Source: Gaiellasilicea sp037720595 (GTDB lineage: Bacteria; Actinomycetota; Thermoleophilia; Gaiellales; Gaiellaceae). Taken from it: 64,000 nt of DNA. The position numbers and the translations under genes were made by a program. The first letter of the stretch is position 1, and the number at the start of each line of letters is the position of its first letter. Of the stretch, positions 1 through 8,398 are shown piece after piece. The notes below the pieces were generated by a model, which saw only the letters and a list, made by a program, of their open reading frames with translations, had not been told where the DNA came from and did not search any database. The DNA lies in the NCBI GenBank assembly GCA_037720595.1, contig JBBJLW010000005.1, positions 1 through 64,000 of the forward strand. The letters are read 5' to 3'.

Positions 1-901
1 TCCCCTCGGCGACGTGCGGCGGGAACGGCGGCGGCACCTTCCCCTTCACCGCCAACCCCATCGCGAACTTCATCTCCTTGATCGAGGAAAGGACTCCCTG
101 CGTCTTCGGGACGAGCTCGGTCTCGCGCAGCCAGCCGGTCGTCTTCGCCGAGTGGACGAACCACTTCGCATGCTTCGCGCCCATGTCCTCGTCGATCCCT
201 GCCTTCATCGCCTCGGCGCCGAGCTTCGCGATCGCGTCGCGCGGGTCGACGCCCTTGGGGCAGCGCTCGTTGCAGAAGTAGCAGCGCGTGCAGTCCCAGA
301 TCCCGTGCTCGGCGCTGTACTGGTCGAGCCGCTCGGTCTTGGCCGCGTCGCGCGGGTCGCCGACGAAGCGCATCCCCTTCGCAAGCGCCTGCGGGCCGAG
401 GAACTCGGGGTCGGACTCCATCGAGTTGCACTCCGAGACGCAGCAGCCGCAGTTGATGCAGAGCGACTCCTTGTGGATCACGTTCATCCGCTCCTGCGAG
501 ATCACGTACTCCTCGTCGGCCGGCGGCTGGTCGTAGCCGGGCTGGAGCCACGGCTTCATCGCCTTGAACTTCTGCCAGAAGGGATCCATGTCGACGACGA
601 GGTCCTTGACGATCGGCAGATTCCCCATCGCCGAGATCACGGGCACGTGGCCCGCGTTCGAGATGTCGTACATCCGCACCTTGCAGGCGAGCACGGCGCC
701 GCCGTCCATCCGCATCCCGCAGGAGCCGCAGATCATCATCCGGCAGCTCTTGCGGTAGGCGAGCGAGCCGTCGAGCCGGTCCTTGACGATGTCGAGGCAG
801 TCGAGCAGCGTCGCCTCCTCGGGCGCGTCGACCTCGTACTCCTTGAGCGCGCGGTCGCCCGTCGTCGAGTCGTACCGCCAGATCTTCAGCCCGACCTGCA
901 T
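1..901 (-). CDS. sdhB: Succinate dehydrogenase/fumarate reductase iron-sulfur subunit (partial)
   Basis: Iron-sulfur subunit of respiratory complex II, which passes electrons from the SdhA flavin to quinone. It starts at ATG 901 with GGAGG 8 nt upstream and runs off the left edge after 300 open codons, so the C-terminus is missing. The N-terminal plant-type [2Fe-2S] domain shows SCRMMICGSCGMR followed by LACK (about residues 52-75). The C-terminal domain has the CINCGCCVSEC cluster and then a CTRCYFCNERCPKGVDP cluster, giving the ligands for the 4Fe-4S and 3Fe-4S centres. At over 300 residues it is longer than the usual 230-260, with a Pro-rich tail. It lies 163 nt downstream of sdhA on the same strand. 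Confidence 0.95.
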   Translation of the reverse strand, partial: MQVGLKIWRYDSTTGDRALKEYEVDAPEEATLLDCLDIVKDRLDGSLAYRKSCRMMICGSCGMRMDGGAVLACKVRMYDISNAGHVPVISAMGNLPIVKDLVVDMDPFWQKFKAMKPWLQPGYDQPPADEEYVISQERMNVIHKESLCINCGCCVSECNSMESDPEFLGPQALAKGMRFVGDPRDAAKTERLDQYSAEHGIWDCTRCYFCNERCPKGVDPRDAIAKLGAEAMKAGIDEDMGAKHAKWFVHSAKTTGWLRETELVPKTQGVLSSIKEMKFAMGLAVKGKVPPPFPPHVAEG

Positions 902-930
902 CAGTGTTGCCTCCGTTCGCGGATGGCGTC

Positions 931-1038
931 GTCCGGCGAGCGAAAAGCAAGCCAGGCTAGGACGCAGGGGGTGTTCGTACTCGCAGAGTACGGGCACGAC
1001 TGAGGACGACGCATGGCGCCGCTTTGCAGCCGCCGGAC
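931..1038. repeat. Imperfect ~108-bp palindrome between sdhA and sdhB
   Basis: Three nested pairs of arms share one centre near position 984. The innermost is CGTACTC (976-982) against GAGTACG (986-992) with a 3-nt loop. The middle is AAAGC (944-948) against GCTTT (1021-1025). The outermost is GTCCGGCG (931-938) against CGCCGGAC (1031-1038). The element fills most of the 163-nt gap between sdhA and sdhB and could fold in the mRNA as a long hairpin. It could be a mobile extragenic palindrome or a processing/attenuation element; the sequence alone does not decide. Confidence 0.6.
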
Positions 1039-1064
1039 GGCGTCAGCTGCGGGCGGAGTCAGCA

Positions 1065-2747
1065 CTAATATTTTCGCTCCTCTGGGAGATATTTGGTGAA
1101 GCGCACATCCTTGTACGAGAGCTCGGGCGCGCCGTCGACCCAGCGCGTGATCGAGTGGCGCATGAAGTTCTCGTCGTCACGCGTCGGGTAGTCGTGTGGG
1201 CGCGAGTGAGCACCGCGGCTCTCCTTGCGCGCGATCCCGGCCTGGAGCATGCAGGAGGCGATGTCGAGCAGGTAGCCGAGCTCGAGCGCCTGGGTCAGGT
1301 CGGTGTTGAAGACGTCGCCCTTGTCCTCGACGACGACCGTCGGATAGCGCTCGCGCAACCCGTCGATGATCCCGATCTGCTTCGCCATCTGGTCCTCGCG
1401 CCGGAAGACGCCGAAGTTCTCGAGCATCGTCTGACCGAGCTCGTCGCGGATCTTCCAGGGCCGCTCGCCGTCGGTACGCGCGAGCAGACCTTTGAGCTCC
1501 CGCTCGGCGTCGCGCGTCGCGGAAGTCGGCACGTCGACGGTCGTGTTCGAGAGAGCCCATTCGGCGGCGGCTCGGCCGGAGCGGCGGCCGAACGTGATCG
1601 TCTCCATCAGCGAGTTGCCGCCGAGCCGGTTTGCCCCGTGCACGGACACGCACGCGACCTCGCCTGCGGCGTAGAGCCCGGTCAGCTCGGTGAGCCCGTC
1701 CGTGTCGGTCTCGACGCCGCCCATGTGGTAGTGAGCGCCTGGCCGGACCGGGATCGGCTCGTGGATCGGATCGACGCCCGCGTAGACCATCGCAAGCTCG
1801 CGCGAGCCGGGCAGCCGGGTGAGGATTCGCTCGGCGCCGAGGTGGGTCAGGTCGAGCAGGACCGAGCCGTTGATCCCGCGGCCCTCGTCGATCTCGGTCT
1901 GCTCGGACCGGGAGACGACGTCGCGGCTGGCGAGGTCCTTCGCTGTCGGCGCGTAGCGCTCCATGAAGCGCTCGCCCTCGGAGTTGCGCAGGATTCCGCC
2001 CTCGCCGCGGCAGCCCTCGGTGATCAGGATCCCGCTCGGATACATCGTCGTCGGGTGGAACTGCATGAACTCGATGTCCTTCAGCGGCAGTCCAGCCCGC
2101 AACGCCATCGACATCCCGTCGCCGGTACAGGCATAGGCGTTCGTCGTCGCGCGGTAGAGCCGGCCGACGCCGCCCGTGGCAAGGAGGACGGTCTTGCCGC
2201 CGAACGCCTTCAGGCCCCCGTGGAGGAGATCCCAGGCGATCACGCCCTGACAGCGATCCTGGTGGATGACGAGCTGCCAGGCGAAGAACTCCTCGTAGAC
2301 CGTGATGTCGCGCTTGACGAGCTGCTCGTAGAGCACCTGGATCAGGACGTGGCCGGTGATGTCGGCCGCGTAGACCGTTCGCGGCGAGCCGGCGGCGCCG
2401 AACGGGCGCTGCGCCAGCTTCCCGTCGTCCGCGCGCGAGAAGACCGCCCCCCACTGCTCGAGCTGATAGATGTCGAGCGGCGCCTCGCGCGTGAAGATCT
2501 CGATCGAGTCCTGGTCGCCGAGGTAGTCCGAGCCCTTGACGGTGTCGAAGGCGTGGCTCTCGGGACTGTCGTCGCCTGCATTGCCGAGGGCCGCGTTGAT
2601 CCCGCCCTCGGCCGCGCCGGAGTGGCTGCGGGTCGGGTGGAGCTTCGAGATGATCGCGACGTCGGCGCCCGCATCGTGAGCCTCGATCGCGGCGCGCATC
2701 CCCGCGCAACCGGCCCCGATCACGAGTACGTCGTGCTTCGCCTCCAC
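1065..2747 (-). CDS. sdhA: Succinate dehydrogenase/fumarate reductase flavoprotein subunit
   Basis: Flavoprotein subunit (560 aa) that oxidises succinate to fumarate. The chosen start is GTG 2747, giving VEAKHDVLVIGAGCAGMRAA, a Rossmann FAD-binding start; the open frame continues further upstream but only across pckA. The flavinylation region RSHSGAAEGG lies near residue 45. The substrate/FAD motifs HYHMGGVETD and HGANRLGGNSL are present, and the C-terminus RFTKYLPEERKY is typical. It starts 37 nt after the pckA stop and precedes sdhB, so pckA-sdhA-sdhB looks like one transcript. No membrane-anchor gene (sdhC/D) lies upstream of sdhA. Confidence 0.96.
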   Translation of the reverse strand: MEAKHDVLVIGAGCAGMRAAIEAHDAGADVAIISKLHPTRSHSGAAEGGINAALGNAGDDSPESHAFDTVKGSDYLGDQDSIEIFTREAPLDIYQLEQWGAVFSRADDGKLAQRPFGAAGSPRTVYAADITGHVLIQVLYEQLVKRDITVYEEFFAWQLVIHQDRCQGVIAWDLLHGGLKAFGGKTVLLATGGVGRLYRATTNAYACTGDGMSMALRAGLPLKDIEFMQFHPTTMYPSGILITEGCRGEGGILRNSEGERFMERYAPTAKDLASRDVVSRSEQTEIDEGRGINGSVLLDLTHLGAERILTRLPGSRELAMVYAGVDPIHEPIPVRPGAHYHMGGVETDTDGLTELTGLYAAGEVACVSVHGANRLGGNSLMETITFGRRSGRAAAEWALSNTTVDVPTSATRDAERELKGLLARTDGERPWKIRDELGQTMLENFGVFRREDQMAKQIGIIDGLRERYPTVVVEDKGDVFNTDLTQALELGYLLDIASCMLQAGIARKESRGAHSRPHDYPTRDDENFMRHSITRWVDGAPELSYKDVRFTKYLPEERKY

Positions 2748-2784
2748 CTCGGCTGACGCTATCCGAAACCCTCCGAGCCAGGCG

Positions 2785-4371
2785 TCAGACGCGCGGGCCA
2801 GCCTGGACGAGATTCTCGTCTGCGCCGAACTTCGCGAAGTTGTCGTTGAACATCGTCGCGAGCTCGCGTGCCTTCTCGTCATAGCCCTCCGGATCGGCCC
2901 ACGTCGAGCGCGGATCGAGCAGACCTCCGGACACTCCCGGAACCGCGACGGGCACCTCGAAGCCGAAGATCGGGTCGGTGCGGTACTCGACGCCGGCCAG
3001 CTCGCCCGAGAGCGCCGCGGAGAGGAGCGCGCGCGTCGCCTTGATCGGCATTCGCTCACCTTCGCCGTACGGCCCGCCCGTCCAGCCGGTGTTGACGAGC
3101 CAGACGGCGGCACCGTGCTCGTCGAGCTTCCTCCCGAGCATCCGCGCGTAGACGGCCGGCGGCTGAGGCAGGAAGGGGGCGCCGAAACAGGCCGAGAAGG
3201 TCGGCTGCGGCTCCTTGACCCCGATCTCCGTCCCGGCGAGCTTCGCAGTGAAGCCGGAGAGGAAGTAGAACATCGCTTGATCGCGGGTCAGACGCGCGAT
3301 CGGCGGCAGGATCCCGAAGGCGTCCGCGGTCAGCATCACGACCGAGGATGGGTGGCCGGCGCGCTTCTCGGGCAGGGCGTTCGGGATCTGCTCGAGCTTG
3401 TACGCGGCCCGCGTGTTCTCGGTCTTCGCCGCGTCGTCGAGGTCGAGTACGCCGTTCTCGTCCAGCACGACGTTCTCGAGGATCGTCCCGTAGGTGTGGG
3501 TCGTCCGGAAGATGTCCGGCTCGGCCTCGGCGGAGAGGCGGATCACCTTTGCGTAGCAGCCGCCCTCGATGTTGAAAACGCCCGCGTCGCCCCAGCCGTG
3601 CTCGTCGTCACCGATCAGCGAGCGCTCGGGATCGGCCGACAACGTCGTCTTGCCGGTGCCGGAGAGCCCGAAGAAGATGGCCACGTCGCCGCCCGGCCCG
3701 ACGTTGGCCGAGCAGTGCATCGGGAAGACGCCCTCGAGCGGGAGCCGGTCGTTCATCAGCGTGAAGATCGACTTCTTGATCTCGCCCGCGTAGAAGCTGC
3801 CGCCGATCAGCACCTCCTGGCGCGAGGGATGGAGCACGACGAAGGTGCCGCTCCGGGTGCCGTCCTCGTCGGGATCGGCCTCGACCGCGGGCGCGTGCAG
3901 GACGAGCGCCTGCGGCTCGAACGCGAGCAGCTCCTCCTCGCTCGGCTCGATGAACATCGTCTTCGCGAAGAGCGCGTGGTAGGGCCGGTCGGTCACGACT
4001 CGCACCGAGATCCGGTGGGCCGGGTCGGCCCCTGCAAAGGCATCGACGACGTAGAGGTCGCGGCCGGAGAGGTAGTCCGTCACTTTCGCGCGGAGCCCCT
4101 CGAACCGATCCTCCGCGAGCTCGGCGTTGACGTCGCCCCACCAGATCCGCTCCTCGGAGTCGGTCTCGCGGACGATGAACTTGTCCTTCGGCGAGCGGCC
4201 GGTGTGGACGCCGGTGTCGACCGCGAGCGCCCCGCCCTCGGCGATCCGCCCGTCACCTCGCTCGAGCGCGTGCGCGTAGAGCAGCGAGGTGGTGGGATTG
4301 AGGTGCACCTCTCCTCCCGACGCGTCGATTCCGTGCGTGTCGAGGCCTGTCGGTGACTCCGTCGTCGCCAT
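2785..4371 (-). CDS. pckA: Phosphoenolpyruvate carboxykinase (ATP)
   Basis: Converts oxaloacetate and ATP to PEP, CO2 and ADP at the branch between the TCA cycle and gluconeogenesis. The 528 aa match the usual length of the ATP-dependent family. Visible motifs are HTGRSPKDKFIV near the N-terminus, MHCSANVG, the kinase-1a loop GLSGTGKTTLSAD (about residues 235-250), IGDDEHGW for metal binding, and TGWTGGPYGEGERM near the C-terminus. All active-site segments look intact. ATG 4371 lies next to the remnant of an S58 peptidase gene on the opposite strand. It is the first gene of the apparent pckA-sdhA-sdhB transcript. Confidence 0.96.
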   Translation of the reverse strand: MATTESPTGLDTHGIDASGGEVHLNPTTSLLYAHALERGDGRIAEGGALAVDTGVHTGRSPKDKFIVRETDSEERIWWGDVNAELAEDRFEGLRAKVTDYLSGRDLYVVDAFAGADPAHRISVRVVTDRPYHALFAKTMFIEPSEEELLAFEPQALVLHAPAVEADPDEDGTRSGTFVVLHPSRQEVLIGGSFYAGEIKKSIFTLMNDRLPLEGVFPMHCSANVGPGGDVAIFFGLSGTGKTTLSADPERSLIGDDEHGWGDAGVFNIEGGCYAKVIRLSAEAEPDIFRTTHTYGTILENVVLDENGVLDLDDAAKTENTRAAYKLEQIPNALPEKRAGHPSSVVMLTADAFGILPPIARLTRDQAMFYFLSGFTAKLAGTEIGVKEPQPTFSACFGAPFLPQPPAVYARMLGRKLDEHGAAVWLVNTGWTGGPYGEGERMPIKATRALLSAALSGELAGVEYRTDPIFGFEVPVAVPGVSGGLLDPRSTWADPEGYDEKARELATMFNDNFAKFGADENLVQAGPRV

Positions 4372-4425
4372 TGCGACCGCAGAGTCTACGAAAATCCGCG
4401 CACCGGCCTGACGTAGGCTCGCCCG

Positions 4426-4914
4426 GTGCGAGCGCGCGACCTCGGCATCCGGATCGGTCGGCTCGAGCCGGGCCGCGCGAACACGATCACGAGCGGATTC
4501 CCGCCGAGCGCGTGCCGTTCCCGACCGCGGCCGGCGAGGGCTCGGGCTCGATCATCGTCCTGGTCGCTACCGACGCGCCGCTGATTCCGCTCCAGTGCGA
4601 ACGGATCGCGTCACGCGCCGGCTTTGCGATTGCCCGGACGGGCGGGATGGGCGAGCACTCGAGCGGCGACTTCGCGCTCGTCTTCGCCACCGGCAACCGT
4701 GGCCTTTCGGCCGAGAAGGGCGAGCGGCGGCAAACTCCACTACGACGTGACCATGTATTCGCAGGGCCACGTGGACGCGCTCTTCGAGGCCGTGATCGAC
4801 GCAACCGAGGAGGCGATCCTGAACGCGCTGCTCGCGGCCGAGACGATAACGGGCCGCGCCGGCAACACCGCCCATGCACTGCCGCACGACCTGCTGCTCG
4901 ACGCGCTGATCTAG
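4426..4914 (+). pseudogene. Remnant of a P1/S58-family (DmpA-like) aminopeptidase
   Basis: Pieces of a DmpA-type peptidase survive in two reading frames. The N-terminal signature RARDLGIRIGRLEPG begins at GTG 4426. After about 25 codons the sequence jumps, with most of the protein missing, to a C-terminal segment in a second frame (SIIVLVATDAPL, then RTGGMGEHSSGDFALVFATG). It then returns to the first frame for YSQGHVDALFEAVIDATEE and the typical ending GNTAHALPHD up to TAG 4914. A functional family member is about 330-370 residues. Only about 490 nt remain here with at least two frame changes, so no working enzyme can be made. Its end overlaps the stop of the ABC exporter gene. Confidence 0.85.
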
Positions 4915-6710
4915 ACCGGAGCGGCCTCGGCGTCCCGTGCGACGAGCTCGGCATAGTGCCCGCCCGCCGAGAGCAGCTCATCGTGCGTGCCCGTCTCGAC
5001 GACGTGACCGTGGTCGAGCACGATGATCTGGTCCGCGTCGCGGACGGTCGAGAGCCGGTGGGCGATCGCAATCGTCGTCCTCCCCTCCGCGAGCCGCTCG
5101 AGCGCCTCCTGCACCAGCCGCTCGGTGCGGGTGTCGAGCGCGGACGTCGCCTCGTCGAGGACGAGGATCGGCGGGTTGCGAAGGATGATGCGCGCGATCG
5201 CGAGCCGCTGCTTCTCCCCGCCCGAGAAGCGGTAGCCGCGCTCGCCGACGACGGTGTCGTAGCCCTCGGGGAGCGAGGCGATCAGCCCGTGGATTTGCGC
5301 GGCTCGCGCCGCCTCCTCCACCTCGTCGTCGCTTGCGTCCGGCCGAGCGAAGCGCAGGTTCTCTCGGACCGTCGAGTGGAAGAGATACGTCTCCTGTGAG
5401 ACGACGCCGACGGCCGCCGCGAGCGAGGCGAAGGTCAGCTCGCGCACGTCGACGCCGTCGATCTCGACCTGGCCCTCCGTCGCGTCGTAGAGCCGCGCGA
5501 CGAGATAGCCGGCCGTCGTCTTCCCGGAGCCGGTCTCGCCGACGAGGGCCGTCTTCGTCCCCGGCGCGGCCTCGAAGGAGACGTCCTGCAGCGTCCAGTC
5601 GTTGCCGTAACGGAACCAGACGCTGTCGAATGCAACCCGGCCTTCCGGCCGGCGGAGCTCGCGCTTGCCTTCCTCGAGGTCCACGTCGAGATCGAGATAC
5701 TCGAAGACGCGGTCGAAGAGCGCAAGCGAGGTCTGGACATCGAGCGAGACGCCGAGCAGCGAGCCGATCGGGAAGAAGAGGCGGGTCTGCAATGTCGTGA
5801 ACGCGACCAGCGTGCCCAGCGAGATCGCGCCCGCATAGTGGCCAGCAAAGAGGTAGACGAGCGCCGGCATGATCGCGAAGGTCATCTGGATCGAGCTCAT
5901 CATCCAGCGACCCGTCATCCGGCTCCGCACCTCGAGATCGGCGAGCCGCGCCGACTCGCTCTCGAACCGGGTCGCGAGCTCGCCGGAGCGCCCCATCGTC
6001 TTGCCGAGCAGGATCCCGGAGACCGAGAGCGACTCCTGGACGAGGCTCGAGATGTCGGCCATCGACTCCTGCCGCACCTTCGCGACCTTCTGACGCTGCC
6101 GACCGACACGCCGGGTCATCCAGACGAAGAGCGGGATCAGCGCGAGCGCGAAGAGGGTCAGCCGCCAGTCGAGGATGAACATCGCGATCACACTCGCGAT
6201 CACCGTCGTCACGTTCGAGACGATCGAGGTCGCCGTCGAGGTCACGACCTCCTGGACTCCACCGATGTCGTTCGCGAGGCGCGACTGCACCTCGCCGGTG
6301 CGCGTCCTGGTGAAGAACGCGAGCGAAAGCCGCTGGAGATGCTTGTAGACGGCGGTGCGAAGGTCGTGCATCACCCGCTGGCCGACCTGATTCGAGAGCA
6401 GCGTCTGGACGACGCCGAGGACGCCGGTGAAGATCGCGATCCCGACCATCGCCCCGACGAGGATGTTCAGAAGCGGGAGGTCGACCGGATGATCGGGGCT
6501 CGGGAGCGCGTCGTCGAAGACGCGCTGGACGAGGAAGGCCGGAATCGCGCCGACCGCCGAGGAGAAGAGGATCAGCCCGAGGACGCCCGAGAGACGGAGC
6601 CGGTAGGGGCGGAAAAGCCGCACGATCCGACGCAGATTCGCCCGGCGGACGGCCCTGTCCGCCGGCCTCTCGACGGGCTCGGCGGACTGGAAGGTGCGAC
6701 CGCGTGGCAT
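4911..6710 (-). CDS. ABC exporter, fused permease-ATPase (MsbA/MDR-like)
   Basis: Half-transporter of 599 aa expected to work as a dimer in the cytoplasmic membrane, exporting lipids, drugs or peptides; the substrate is unknown. Residues about 30-330 form the six-helix type-1 exporter domain. The ATPase has Walker A GETGSGKTT (about 387), signature FSGGEKQRLAIARI (about 498), Walker B ILVLDEATSALD (about 519) and the switch histidine in IAHRLST (about 550). All catalytic elements are present, so it is probably homodimeric. It appears monocistronic: upstream genes end at 6833 on the same strand. Confidence 0.93.
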   Translation of the reverse strand: MPRGRTFQSAEPVERPADRAVRRANLRRIVRLFRPYRLRLSGVLGLILFSSAVGAIPAFLVQRVFDDALPSPDHPVDLPLLNILVGAMVGIAIFTGVLGVVQTLLSNQVGQRVMHDLRTAVYKHLQRLSLAFFTRTRTGEVQSRLANDIGGVQEVVTSTATSIVSNVTTVIASVIAMFILDWRLTLFALALIPLFVWMTRRVGRQRQKVAKVRQESMADISSLVQESLSVSGILLGKTMGRSGELATRFESESARLADLEVRSRMTGRWMMSSIQMTFAIMPALVYLFAGHYAGAISLGTLVAFTTLQTRLFFPIGSLLGVSLDVQTSLALFDRVFEYLDLDVDLEEGKRELRRPEGRVAFDSVWFRYGNDWTLQDVSFEAAPGTKTALVGETGSGKTTAGYLVARLYDATEGQVEIDGVDVRELTFASLAAAVGVVSQETYLFHSTVRENLRFARPDASDDEVEEAARAAQIHGLIASLPEGYDTVVGERGYRFSGGEKQRLAIARIILRNPPILVLDEATSALDTRTERLVQEALERLAEGRTTIAIAHRLSTVRDADQIIVLDHGHVVETGTHDELLSAGGHYAELVARDAEAAPV

Positions 6711-6832
6711 CGGTTACAGAGTACGGACCGGCTACGAGAGCGCGTCGACTCGCGCCTGAGCGAGGGGGGTCAGATCGCGCGCGCGGCGGCCGGATCAGCA
6801 GATCAACGACCGCCGGGTCCCCCGGTACAGCG

Positions 6833-7495
6833 CTACGCGCTGAAGCGCTCCAGCTCAGACGAGACGAGTCCCACCCAGCGCGCGGCCCGCGGCATCGGCA
6901 CGAGGCCGCCCCACGGTGCACGCAACGCGATCGGGTGGATCGCGCCGGGGATGATCGTGCGCTCGGCGTCGATGCCCCTGGCCCGCGCGAGCTCGTACCC
7001 GCGGCGCGAGAGCGAGGGCGCGACACCTGGGATTCCGGGCAGCCCACGGTCGAGTGCACCGTGGAAGACCGCCAAGCGCCGCCCGTCGAGCGGCGCGAGG
7101 TCGAGTTGGTCGTAGAACCAGGGCGCAAGCGCGATCACCGTCGAGACGGCCGGATCGGCGGCGACGTGAACGGCAACCGCGCCGCCCATCGAGAAGCCGA
7201 GCAGCGCGACCTCACCGGCCCCGCCCGCTTTCGCAGCTGCGATCGCCGCCTCAGCGTCCTCGATGCAGAGCTCGAGCCGGCGCCACGATTTGATCCGATA
7301 GCGCACCTCGAGGAGGCCGAGCGACGGATGTCGCTGCCCGAGCTTCGCCACGAGCCATTCGAGCGACGCGCTCCAGGTGCCGGGAGCTGCCGCGGCCGTG
7401 CCGCCGTTCACGCAGACGACGGCGCGCACTGCGCCGGGATTCGTCCAGCGCCCCTCGGCGCCGCTTGCCAGCTGGATCGTCGTTCTCGTCGACAC
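6833..7495 (-). CDS. Alpha/beta hydrolase, dienelactone-hydrolase-like
   Basis: Predicted soluble alpha/beta hydrolase of 220 aa. The nucleophile elbow is GFSMGG, the candidate acid is in FHGALDRGLPG and the catalytic histidine in PGAIHPIALR, giving a plausible Ser-Asp-His triad. I chose GTG 7495 (protein beginning STRTTIQLASG); the frame is open further upstream, but that part runs antisense to the recombinase gene and shows no family resemblance. The substrate cannot be deduced. It is divergently transcribed from the tyrosine recombinase pair with about 70 nt between. Confidence 0.8.
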   Translation of the reverse strand: MSTRTTIQLASGAEGRWTNPGAVRAVVCVNGGTAAAAPGTWSASLEWLVAKLGQRHPSLGLLEVRYRIKSWRRLELCIEDAEAAIAAAKAGGAGEVALLGFSMGGAVAVHVAADPAVSTVIALAPWFYDQLDLAPLDGRRLAVFHGALDRGLPGIPGVAPSLSRRGYELARARGIDAERTIIPGAIHPIALRAPWGGLVPMPRAARWVGLVSSELERFSA

Positions 7496-7564
7496 GGGTG
7501 CGGACGGTACCCACAGCTCCTCTGAGGCAGGAAGGGCACTCGACGGGCGGAATCGTGCAGGTCC

Positions 7565-8398
7565 GTGGACACCGCCGCCGCGATCGACCGCTTCCTCGCC
7601 TCTCCCCGGCTCGCCGAGTCGACGCGGCGCTCGTACTCGTTCGATCTCCGCGACTTCGGCGACTGGTTGGAGCAGCGAGGTGGCGGAGTGGAAGACATTG
7701 ACGTGCGGGTGCTTGCCGCGTACGTCACCGAGCTCGGGCGGAGCCGACGCGGGCTGGCTCCGGCGACGATCGCGCGCCGCCTCTCCACGGTTCGCTCGTT
7801 TCTCCGCTTCACGCTCGGTTCGGCGCGCGTGCCCGACGTTCCCTTCGCGCCCCGGCGCCGTCACCGGCTCCCGGACGCACCGAAGCAGAGCGAGGTCGAG
7901 GCGCTGATCGACGGTGCTGTTGCCGAGGGCCCGCTCGGCCTGCGCAACGGCGCTCTCGTCGAGCTCGTCTACTCCGCCGGACTACGCAGCGCCGAGGCAG
8001 TCGGACTCGACCTCGGCGACATCGACTTCGAGCAGGAGGCGGTTCGCGTGCGCGGGAAGGGCGGCAAGGAGCGCGTCGTGCCACTGGGCGAGCGCGCGGC
8101 GTACGCCGTCGCCCGCTATCTCCGGGAGGCGCGGCCCGAGCTCGCGCGAGGCGCGAACGACGCACTCTTTCTCTCCGTCCGCGGCCGGAGGCTCGATACG
8201 AGCACGCTGCGCCGGCTACTTCCCCACCCCCATCGGCTGCGTCACTCGTTCGCGACCCACCTACTCGAGGGCGGCGCCGATCTCCGCACGATCCAGGAGT
8301 TGCTGGGCCACGCCTCGCTCTCCACGACCCAGATCTACAGCCACGTCGACGCGAAGCGACTGAGAAAGGTCTATGACTTCTCCCATCCCAGATCGTGA
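7565..8398 (+). CDS. xerC: Tyrosine recombinase, XerC-like
   Basis: Site-specific recombinase of 277 aa, likely part of the XerC/XerD pair that resolves chromosome dimers at dif. GTG 7565 starts an N-terminal SAM-like core-binding domain (residues 1-90). The catalytic domain shows the first Arg in YSAGLRSAEAVGL, a Lys in the RGKGGKERVVPL hairpin, the HRLRHSFATHLLEGG box, GHASLSTTQ and the nucleophile in IYSH. The segment before the HxxR box is about 14 residues shorter than in the next gene (RRLLPHPHRLRH). Its 3' end overlaps the xerD-like gene by 26 nt, which suggests translational coupling. Confidence 0.85.
   Translation: MDTAAAIDRFLASPRLAESTRRSYSFDLRDFGDWLEQRGGGVEDIDVRVLAAYVTELGRSRRGLAPATIARRLSTVRSFLRFTLGSARVPDVPFAPRRRHRLPDAPKQSEVEALIDGAVAEGPLGLRNGALVELVYSAGLRSAEAVGLDLGDIDFEQEAVRVRGKGGKERVVPLGERAAYAVARYLREARPELARGANDALFLSVRGRRLDTSTLRRLLPHPHRLRHSFATHLLEGGADLRTIQELLGHASLSTTQIYSHVDAKRLRKVYDFSHPRS

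Noticed and set aside
783..4356. Long plus-strand frames opposite sdhA and pckA
   Set aside because: Antisense shadows with Arg/Val/Asp-rich composition; the minus strand encodes complete conserved enzymes.
4353..5399. 348-residue plus-strand frame over the peptidase remnant and ABC gene end
   Set aside because: Only the segment about 4500-4710 resembles the peptidase. The rest is antisense to the ABC exporter, so it is treated as part of a pseudogene.
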